A stretch of 64,000 nt of DNA from Hermatobates lingyangjiaoensis (lineage: Eukaryota > Arthropoda > Insecta > Hemiptera > Hermatobatidae). A program made the position numbers and the translations under genes. Positions within the stretch are counted from its first letter, which is position 1, and every line of letters starts with the position of its first letter. Under the pieces are notes generated by a model. The model ran no database searches and was not told the DNA's origin. It worked only from the letters and a program-made list of their open reading frames with translations. Shown here one piece after another: positions 55,858 to 64,000 of this stretch. Where the stretch lies: contig JAPFBL010000323.1 of the NCBI GenBank assembly GCA_026182355.1, forward strand, positions 186,001-250,000. The letters run 5' to 3'.

Positions 55858-56052
55858 GGTAAAATCCGAGTGGTTGGTCTAACGAACGCCATTAAAACAG
55901 TGTACAAATTAGGCGGCCCTTTGGGCTTCTTCAAAGGGCTTTCAGCGCGAGTTATCTACCAGATGCCATCTACAGCTATCTGCTGGTCCACTTATGAATT
56001 CTTCAAATTCTTTTTGATTTCCAGAAAGGAAGAACACGAAAAGTCAAGGTAA
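55858..56052 (+). CDS. Mitoferrin, terminal coding exon with stop
   Basis: The last coding exon begins [17 protein letters not shown] and continues with [19 protein letters not shown] and [12 protein letters not shown], the mitoferrin C terminus (family: [28 protein letters not shown]). It ends in RKEEHEKSR and TAA at 56050-56052. The acceptor is TATGTTTAG ending at 55857, phase 0, matching the donor of exon C. Together the four exons encode 259 residues, as expected from helix 1 to the end in about 330-residue homologues. The join LNTQSE|GKIRVV is about ten residues shorter than in vertebrate mitoferrins but similar to insect ones, so no extra exon has to be assumed. No convincing poly(A) signal was picked out: an AATAAA near 57177 lies beyond further repeats. 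Confidence 0.95.
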   Translation, partial: GKIRVVGLTNAIKTVYKLGGPLGFFKGLSARVIYQMPSTAICWSTYEFFKFFLISRKEEHEKSR

Positions 56053-56276
56053 CTTAATTATAATCCAATCAACAATTGCTTCGATAACAATAACATTGTG
56101 TTTTAGAATTTTGACTTGATAAACTTTTGAATCGTAGTAGGAAATTCAGAAATGGGGGCTAAAATAATGGCGACCTTATTTTAGTCGACATATCTTAATC
56201 CGATTTCTGAATTTCTTACTGTAGTTTAGACTTGATTTGAATTTCATGTGTTTTCTTGAAATCTTATTACATGCAC
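56053..56276 (+). other. Probable mitoferrin 3' UTR start
   Basis: Unique-looking AT-rich DNA after the stop codon. No clear poly(A) signal before the first PLE terminus. Confidence 0.4.
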
Positions 56277-56496
56277 ATATATATATATATATATATTCAC
56301 TTGATAAACGGAAAGATGATCCAAACTGGACACAATAACAGTTCAAAATAGGTAGCACACAAAGTAAAGAAACTTACGAGCGTCTACAGCGTGCTTGGTC
56401 TCCCTTTTCTTTTCTCCTGAAGACGGATTGCCCGAAAATTTGAGGTTGTAAGTGTGTCTCTTTACTTTGTGTGCTACTTATCTTCAATTTTGAACT

Positions 56497-56535
<39 letters not shown>
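56277..56535. mobile_element. PLE terminus foldback, family C
   Basis: TA 56277-56296, truncated minus arm 56296-56372, plus arm 56373-56500 with core CCTGAAGACGGATTGCCCGA at 56416, TA 56500-56535. Confidence 0.75.
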
Positions 56536-56540
<5 letters not shown>

Positions 56541-56627
56541 CATTAAATGCCTTGCTTATTTTTAATCTAGTCCGTTTTAGAACATTTCATACACCTATGA
56601 ATGAAGGTCTGCTCCCAAAATACACAA

Positions 56628-56905
56628 GTATATATATATATACGCACTTTTTCGTTGGAAATACGATCCGAAACGGACAAATATAGTTCAATTTGGAAAA
56701 AGAAACATAGAGAAATCAAAAGAACACGATTACAGTCTCTAATTTTCGGTTTGAGCCGTCTTCAGGAGAGATAAGAGAGGGAAACCAAGCGCACTGGTCC
56801 AGAGACGGTTGGAGACCCCTCTGGACCAGTGCACTTGGTTTCTCTCTCTTATCTCTCCTGAAGAAGGTTCAAACCGGAAATTAGAGACTGTAAGTGTCCC
56901 TTACG
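56628..56905. mobile_element. PLE terminus foldback, family B
   Basis: Minus arm 56644-56810, plus arm 56815-56898. The right end is cut off by a SINE fragment. Confidence 0.75.
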
Positions 56906-57110
56906 TTAGAGACGTAGTATATCCCTGATCCAAGACTGAAGGTCCAGTGAAACCAAAATTTCAAATATATGGTGTTGTTATCGTGTTGATGATTTTCATC
57001 CCTTAGAGAGGACGTTAGGCCTTCGTTCCTGAACCTTGTATGATGTCAGGAACTCCCTAATAATGTTCCCTGTGCTAAATACACTTGAGCTACGCAAAAT
57101 TAAGGACTCC
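56905..57110 (+). repeat. Diverged tRNA-SINE body, plus strand
   Basis: Blocks AGAGAGGACGTTAGGCC, GATGTCAGGAACTCCCTAAT and AAATACACTTGAGCTACGCA follow SINE order. The head is missing. Confidence 0.6.
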
Positions 57111-57745
57111 CGGTACCCGGTACATTTAGAATGAAGCCGGTACTGTGGCTTTTACATTACTAATGTGGGTGCCAAATAATAAATGAGATATACTTTTAGT
57201 TACCTTTTTTCTCCTAGACCACTTGAAAAGAACAAAAAAAAAATACTGAGAATTTTCCCTGATAGTCGTATGGTTACCAAACTTGGCCGATACCAGCTTC
57301 CGAATCGCCTACAAGTTCAGCTCTATAAGCAAAAAAATGTAACCTGAGTAGAGGTCAAATACGTAGGAGGTGTGATGATAACGTAAGGTGACTTTTTTTG
57401 AATTTCACGCGCTCTGTATACTGTAAGTTATACATTGTTTGTTGTTGTGTTGGTACACTCGTCAACATCATATGTTCTCATAGCATGTGTTGTTTTTTTT
57501 GTGACAGCCTGGACGAGGTTAAACGCGCGTTTGCTTTTTCGGCGATTTTTTTGCTTTTGAAAATAATGGAGCAGAGAGACTTTGTATTAGTTTTTCTGCA
57601 AAAAGTAATATTAAGACATTAAAAGCTCTTGAAATGTTGACAGTGAGGTACAGTCAATGAACTTGAGCAAAAAAAAAAATATTTATAATTAGTTTAAGCT
57701 ATACCACAGGTTATTATTTTTACAACAACAAAAAATAACGCTAAC

Positions 57746-58010
57746 AATTGAGCCGTTTATTTTGAAAGTGGCCTAATTCCATTTTCCAAAAAAATTTAGC
57801 TAGCTATTTAAATAATTACATTTTTACGTTATCTTTATCTTTTGCAGCAAATTGTACAAAATTTATTTAAAATTACTAAGAATTTTTATAACAAAAATTA
57901 GTTGATAAATAAAATGACAATATTTTTAAATTTTGTAAAACGCAAACCCTTAAATATCTCGATTTTAACATAAATGGAATTAGGCCACTTTCAAAATAAG
58001 CGGCTCAATT
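57746..58010. mobile_element. Short inverted-repeat element (MITE)
   Basis: 37-bp inverted ends with one mismatch, containing TTTTGAAAGTGGCCTAATTC. Outer limits AATTGAGCCG and CGGCTCAATT. 265 bp with an AT-rich interior. Target duplication ambiguous (AATT or none), so the family is unknown. Confidence 0.8.
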
Positions 58011-58164
58011 ATGCCTCTCACAAAAAACAGCATATTCTATATAATCAAAACTGAGTTCATGTTATGACGATTGTATCAACACAACAACAACAACAACGAT
58101 ATGAAATTATACAGTGCGATCGAAATTTAAAAAAGTGTCCTTCCTATGGATTTGTACTATGTAC

Positions 58165-58370
58165 TATAGCAAGATTTCACATAAACACGTGAAGTAAGAA
58201 TCAATGATCAATCCACAAAATGATTGGGGAAAACAAGACTAAGATCTTTCAACTGCAACTAGCGGTCTTCGTCAGAATAAAAAACCCAACTGAAATACTA
58301 GATGGAGAAACATGATGGTGAGGAGTCAAAGGAGTGGGAGGGAAGAGTGGGAGTGAAGAGCCAATGTGTG
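58165..58370 (-). mobile_element. PLE terminus, family A, reverse single copy
   Basis: Same extent as 12284-12490. The core on the minus strand is UUCUGACGAAGACCG. Confidence 0.7.
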
Positions 58371-58626
58371 ACAGATTCAACAAGACATTCACTGACAGTT
58401 GACTGTATCAAGTTCGCCTGTTCAGCTAATTAACATTTATAAAATAGTAAATCAAAAATATTTTCCCCTAACCCCTCCCCACCAGGGGTGGTGTAGCAAG
58501 CATATGTGGGTATGTTTCACTCCTGAATTTAACTTCTAGTTTTGAATCGAAAAATTAGTGTAACCCTGAGGGAGGCAACAAAAAGATCCTCGGAAAGCAG
58601 TTACTCGATTACTGCGTGTAGTTAGT

Positions 58627-59735
58627 TATATGACTATATTTCAAAACAACAGTCAACAAATGTTGTTTTCTAATCATTAGTGTATGGTAGTAATATGACT
58701 GTACTTCAAAATAACAGTCAACAACTGTTGTTTTTGTAATTCATGAATTCAGTAGTGTATGGTAGTAATATGACTGTGCTTCAAAATAACAGTCAACAAC
58801 TGTTGTTTTTGTAATTCATGAATTCAGTAGTGTTTGGTAGTAATATGACTGTGCTTCAAAATAACAGTCAACAGCTGTTGGTTTTGTAATTAATGAATTT
58901 AGTAGTGTATGGTAGTAATATAACTGTGCTTCAAAATAACAGTCAACAACTGACGTTTTTGTAATTCATATGTTACAAATGAATTACATTTGTAACTGTT
59001 CTTATTGTGCTTCAATAACTAGTTGTAACTTGTTGACTGTTATTTTGTTTTGTGCTTCAAAATAACAGTCACCAACTGTTGTTTTTGTAATTCATGAATT
59101 CAGTAGTGTATGGTAGTAATATGACTGTGCTTCAAAATAACAGTCAACAGCTGTTGTTTTTGTAATTCATGAATTCAGTAGTGTTTGGTAGTAATATGAC
59201 TGTGCTTCAAAATAACAGTCAACAGCTGTTGTTTTTGTAATTCATGAATTCAGTAGTGTTTGGTAGTAATATGACTGTGCTTCAAAATAACAGTCAACAA
59301 CTGTTGTTTTTGTAATTCATGAATTCAGTAGTGTTTGGTAGTAATATGACTGTGCTTCAAAATAACAGTCAACAGCTGTTGGTTTTGTAATTAATGAATT
59401 CAGTAGTGTATGGTAGTAATATAACTGTGCTTCAAAATAACAGTCAACAACTGACGTTTTTGTAATTCATATGTTACAAATGAATTACATTTGTAACTGT
59501 TCTTATTGTGCTTCAATAACTAGTTGTAACTTGTTGACTGTTATTTTGTTTTGTGCTTCAAAATAACAGTCACCAACTGTTGTTTTTGTAATTCATGAAT
59601 TCAGTAGTGTATGGTAGTAATATGACTGTACTTCAAAATAACAGTCAACAACTGTTGTTTTTGTAATTCATGAATTCAGTAGTGTATGGTAGTAATATGA
59701 CTGTACTTCAAAATGACAATCACCAACTGTTGTTT
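58627..59735 (+). repeat. 75-bp tandem array with 501-bp higher-order unit
   Basis: Units hold CTTCAAAATAACAGTCAACA and TAATTCATGAATTCAGTAGT. Two copies of a long variant (58951-59070, 59452-59571) contain an inverted segment (AACTTGTTGACTGTTATTTT) and lie exactly 501 bp apart. Confidence 0.93.
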
Positions 59736-60123
59736 TTGATTCAATAGAGCTTTTTTAATTTTGCTAGCCATTGTAATATTGATATTAAAGACCTGAATGT
59801 TAATACTCTTTTCTTTTATATGTTGATCGTAATAGCTTTTTGTCTTCAGAAATGTCACAATATACATTTCTGAACTCTTATGGTCAAATAGTAGCACTAT
59901 TTTATACCATATGTCTTTCAAGTATTATTTTTAATATGTTATTTCTATAGTACTTATTAAGTAAAATATGCTAATTCCAGTTATTTTTTTGTATATTAAT
60001 GTTTTCTCCTTATTCCTATGCATCTAAACTTTTTTAATTTATTTGATAACTTGCTTGTTGCTTATTTTTTTGTTTCAATTTTTACATGAGTTTTTCTAGT
60101 TTTTAGTCTCAATTTTAATAATT

Positions 60124-60221
60124 CTCTCACTCTGTCTGTCTGTCTCTTACTCTGACTGTCTGGCTCTCTCACTCCCACTCTCTCTGTCTGTCGCCTCTCT
60201 CACTCCCTCTCTCTCTGTCTG

Positions 60222-60264
<43 letters not shown>

Positions 60265-60290
60265 TCTCTCTCTCACTCACTCACTCACTA
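60124..60290 (+). repeat. CT-rich simple repeat
   Basis: Imperfect TCTCTC/TCTGTC and CACTCACTCACT repeats. Confidence 0.9.
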
Positions 60291-60299
60291 TTGCTTCTG

Positions 60300-61940
60300 A
60301 AGAGTTGACTTTTTCAGGTTATTACGAAATTAATATTTGGGTAAATTGGAAAAGGTTTCAGAAATTTTCCTTTAAAAAGAAGTCTTTTTTTCTTGTTTTA
60401 CTATTTCTATCTCATTAATACGAATATATTCTTGAGTATCTATGAATTTCTGATAAATTTTGTCGGTGATAATTCAAAGAAAAAAGATTATACATCCTAT
60501 TAATAGATTTATGTAATAACTATATATATCGATAAGTGTTGAACGTGAAGTAGAAACAAAATTAAAGTTCGTCAGGATATGTACGTTGTTCTTATATCCT
60601 CATAGAAACCCATAAACTTTCATTTATTTTCAGTAAGTTTATTCTTGATAACCTTTTATTTTTTTTTATGTTTCTAACGACACCATTCATAAAGATCTGA
60701 AAATCCCTTTAATCCACGAACAAATCCAATCCCGATACCGCAAATTCCATAAATCTTTACCCACTAATCTAAACCCTTTTATTCCGGAATTATCATACCA
60801 CCAGATATAAATAACCAACCCAATTAGAAGGCTGAAAAGATTTTGGCCCAGAGATCTACTCTTCAAGAAATCATAACTGTGAAGAATAGTTGCAAGTAAT
60901 CTGAACAATCTATGTATATGAAGTACTACCAATGGGTGGTTCTCCAATCTTTTACCTCTCTTTTATGTATCATACATCAGTATTATTTGTTATATAACAA
61001 CAAAGAGTAGCTGTAATATGACATGAACTAACAAGTTAATTTATTTTAGATAATTTATTCGAGATAGTAATTATTATCAGTAGCTGTCTTTCCCAATGGT
61101 AGCAAGGAAAAGCTGGACTTATTATTTCAGAGATATTCTTACCAAATTAATTTAATTGAATGTTTTTCGTATAGATATTTAAGAAAATTTAAAACCTTTC
61201 AAATGAAGTAAAAACATTAATGTAGAAGTTCAAAATAAAAATCTTTCAAATTTTCATTAGTTGAAATTGGTTATCAGAAACTACAACGAAGAAAGAAATG
61301 AACTGTTATTTGATAAAAAGAATTTATCAACATCCAGAATAGATAAAAGTAATGTAACAGCTCTTCATTTTCCGGTTCTAAAAAATCAAAGTTTTTTATT
61401 TTGAGAGTGCATTTATTATATATAAAGAACAGGATTAGTAAAGGAGGAAAACGTTAGAAATATTTTACATTAAACAGGTTCAAAACTCAATTAATTATAA
61501 AAGAAAACATCCAATTTCTGTGATATATATTGAGGTTTATTAAGTTATTTCTCAGTATATTTTCTCAGCCTTGTTATGCGTTATGGGCTCCGTTGTATTT
61601 ATGTAGTTGTTCCATATTCATATTTATTATTCCTGTAATTTTAAATGTTTTTTTCTTCATTTTTAAATATCCTTTCATCTGTAAATTTGTTTTGAATACA
61701 ATCTTGCACACCGTGTAGCTATATATTTGTTTGTTATATAATTATTTGTTGGCTGTTTGTTAATATCTTATTTTTCTATCTTTTCAGGACTGTAAATAGA
61801 TATTAAATAATATCTCTGTTTTATTTAAAAGTCAGAAGACTCAATGAATTCTGAGTAAATAGAGACATATTCTAAGGGACGGTCTATGTTTCAAAATATA
61901 CAAAGTTCTTAAAAGTAGACTAAATTAACACACTTGCACT
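60300..61940. other. AT-rich stretch without recognisable gene
   Basis: A short D-type end (AAGTAGAAACAAAATTAAAG at 60548) suggests one more decayed terminus. The 86-codon minus frame at 60687-60947 has no motif I know and is left out. Confidence 0.4.
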
Positions 61941-61944
61941 TTCA

Positions 61945-62145
61945 GTCTCAAATTTGCCTAACTCAATTGTATTTAGAGTAGGAGATGCTTAACGAGTACC
62001 TGACATCATACAGGATCGGAACCGATGGCTTAACGTCCTCTCCAAAGGACGACGTGCCAAGATTTATTCACCTCCCACGTGAAAATCGAACCCCGGATAT
62101 ACCAGTTCAGAGCCGGGTACTTTAACCACATTGCTAACTTGGCCC
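61945..62145 (-). repeat. tRNA-SINE, minus strand
   Basis: Body blocks AATTGTATTTAGAGTAGGAG and CGAGTACCTGACATCATACA, B box-like GTTCGATTTTC shortened by a deletion near 62085. The head ends GGGGCCAAGTTAGC on minus. Confidence 0.75.
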
Positions 62146-62302
62146 CTATTTGTAAACCTGTTATGTGTGTTCATTTAGTTTACTCTGGATAATTTTGTTG
62201 TTCATACTGGATCGATTTTTCTTTTGTTAGGAGTACTGAAAGACCTTTTGATCGCTCTTGAAAACAAACAATCGAAAAGTCTCAGTATTTTATGTATTTT
62301 GT

Positions 62303-62307
<5 letters not shown>

Positions 62308-62350
<43 letters not shown>

Positions 62351-62412
62351 ACACTATTTTTCTTTATCGAGGTTTGGTTGAGCTCGACCAAACCTCGATA
62401 AAGAAAAGTAGT
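62308..62412. mobile_element. (TA)n plus perfect family E end palindrome
   Basis: TA tract 62308-62345, then CTTTATCGAGGTTTGGT and its complement joined by TGAGCTCGA. Only the outer ends of family E remain. Confidence 0.75.
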
Positions 62413-62479
62413 GGAGAATATAACTGGTCGAGATAAGAAAACTTTTTGAGGTATATACATATAAATACTTTCCCATGAA

Positions 62480-63140
62480 AAAACTGTGAGAAATAGACAA
62501 ATTTAAATGTAGATTAAAAAATATAAAGAAATTTAAGATACACTCTTACAGTCTCTAGTCTTCGGTTTGAACCGTCATCAGGAAAAATAAGAGAGGGAAG
62601 AGAAACCAAGAACACTAGCTCAGAGATAGTGGAGACCCACTCAAACCGTCAATTACTCTATGTTTTTTTTATCTTCATTGAACTTATAATATATATATAT
62701 AATAATAAAATATAATATATATATATATATATAATAGGAGTTCAACATCGAAGAAAAGTAAGACTCAGAGTAAAGAAACACACTTAAAAACTCAAATTTT
62801 CGGGCAATCCATCTTCAGGAGAAAAGAGAAAAGGAGACCAAGCACGTTGTAGATGCACGGCAAGTGACCAACTTTATATATATATATATGTATTCGCACT
62901 CCGTCCTCTGACATGGGGAGATCATTTTCACTTCGTCCTCACTTCTAGTCTTCTCCTGACGACGAACAGTTCGAAATTTGAGAATTTTTTAAGTGTGCTT
63001 TTTATTCCTTTTTCTATGTCGTGCTTTGTGTAAGTTAAAGATATATATAAATGATCAAACCACAATAAGAAATGGGAAAACAAGACTAAGATCTTTCAAC
63101 CGTAACAAGCGGTCTTCATCAGAGTCAAAAACCCAACCTC
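62480..63140. mobile_element. Cluster of PLE termini: B, C, L and A
   Basis: B minus 62480-62670 (core CUGAUGACGGUUCAAACCGA), TA 62687-62732, C minus 62735-62870, TA, L plus 62893-63035, A minus 63050-63140. A second L-like minus fragment lies at 63200-63330. Confidence 0.7.
62951..62990 (+). ncRNA. Hammerhead-like motif, family L
   Basis: Stem I UUCUC with GAGAA (5 bp), CUGACGAC (C3 at 62956), stem II GAA/UUC, GAA, AUU, U. Core canonical. Stem III is a single pair or AAAUUU in a dimer. Confidence 0.7.
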
Positions 63141-63949
63141 TTCAGTTGGGTTTTTTTAAGGAAATTAAGATATTCATTTTATATTTTTTAGTTATATATA
63201 TGTTATTATCTTAGAAAGAAACATGGGAAAGGACTGACGTGAATGAATATGTCGACATCAGGAGAAGATGATGGGTCTTCTACGTGCTAGGTACTGTTTG
63301 TCAGGTCTTTTTTTGTGCGTTTCTTTCTAAGTATTTTGCCCTATAATTTGATATTTTATCGTCAAGATGGTTTCATTTTTGTTTATATATGAATACAGTC
63401 TAAGGAAATATAGCTTGAAATATTTGCAGAATGTCTTTTTACTTTATTAGAAATTAGAAAAACAACTTGTTTTTTGTACATGATAAGAATTACTTCTATA
63501 AATGTTTTCTTCTAATAAGCTTCTTTTATTTCTTCATCCTACAATTTCTTGTTTTCTTTTTTCGATTTTCATTCATTATTATCTTTTATTATCTTTTTTT
63601 TTCTAATGCATGCCTGTTTATTTTGCCTGGTAGTTGCATTCATTCGAAATATTTTCTATTCTCAGGATGTCAAAAGACAGTTAGTTTTGCGAAAAGAAGA
63701 AAATAAATTGTCAAAAAAAAACATATATATATAATGAAGATGCTTTGTTGTGGACAACTTGTATTGCAAGTGATGAAAAGTGTTTCGATTCATTGTGAGT
63801 GACAATTTCAATATTTTATCTTTTTTTTTTATTTATTTATTTATTATTAACCTCTAAGAAATGTTTGATGTAAGCTTATGCAATTCTTTCTATTCTTGTT
63901 CATTAGTGCTAAAGTAAAACAGGTCAGGGTGTGGAACATGAGGTCTTCT

Positions 63950-63995
63950 AGGTCAGTGTTTCCCAAACTCGAAAAAGTTTGGGAAACACTGACCT
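63950..63995. repeat. 46-bp palindrome of hAT-like ends
   Basis: AGGTCAGTGTTTCCCAAACT and its perfect complement separated by CGAAAA. CAGTGTTTCCCAAAC is a typical hAT terminus. No element body remains. Confidence 0.85.
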
Positions 63996-64000
63996 ATATT

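Overview
This is a window of AT-rich genomic DNA from a metazoan with large, repeat-filled introns. No bacterial or organellar features are seen. The only host gene I can support is a mitoferrin-type mitochondrial iron carrier (SLC25A28/SLC25A37 family) on the + strand. Four coding exons are visible: 21563-21785, 49748-49804, 51783-52087 and 55858-56052. Their phases agree (0, 1, 1, 0) and together they give 259 residues plus a stop, which corresponds to the family from the end of transmembrane helix 1 to the C terminus. The exon(s) for the N terminus are not recognisable here and probably lie upstream of base 1. The intron between the first two visible exons is about 28 kb.

Almost everything else is transposable or tandem-repeat DNA. 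The dominant component is Penelope-like retroelements (PLEs). Four fragments keep parts of the GIY-YIG endonuclease or C-terminal domain (about 3.6-3.9, 15.6-15.8, 23.1-23.9 and 30.2-30.5 kb), and a fifth weaker fragment lies at 16.3 kb. About forty short copies of PLE termini are also present, usually as head-to-head foldbacks whose outer ends abut (TA)n tracts. Nearly all termini carry a sequence that fits a minimal type I hammerhead ribozyme: CUGANGA, stem II, GAA, a very short stem III, one non-G base, then the second strand of stem I. At least twelve sequence families can be told apart. In most of them stem III is a 4-6 nt self-complementary palindrome specific to the family (AAUU, ACGU, AUAU, AGCU, AGAUCU, AGGCCU, ACGCGU), as expected for ribozymes that act as dimers.

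Other mobile DNA includes a tRNA-derived SINE family (around ten copies, both strands). There are several non-autonomous hAT elements with 8-bp target duplications, one of them nested in a SINE, and a hAT transposase remnant. A pogo/Tigger-like MITE has perfect ends and TA flanks. There is a non-LTR (LINE) C-terminal fragment, an unidentified GC-rich dispersed repeat (11.3, 25.3, 34.6 and 48.2 kb), and two further inverted-repeat elements.

Four sizeable tandem arrays are present: a 32-bp unit at 33.7-34.0 kb built from a PLE terminus, a 125-bp unit at 37.2-39.1 kb with an 875-bp higher-order period, a roughly 77-bp unit at 43.9-47.6 kb, and a 75-bp unit at 58.6-59.7 kb with a 501-bp higher-order period. 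Smaller arrays sit directly before exons at 21.3 kb (41 bp, hairpin-forming) and 51.2-51.8 kb.

The species cannot be fixed from the sequence. Endonuclease-bearing PLEs with hammerheads, tRNA-SINEs and huge introns point to an invertebrate. All coordinates of repeat edges are read by eye and are approximate unless target duplications or exact ends are stated.
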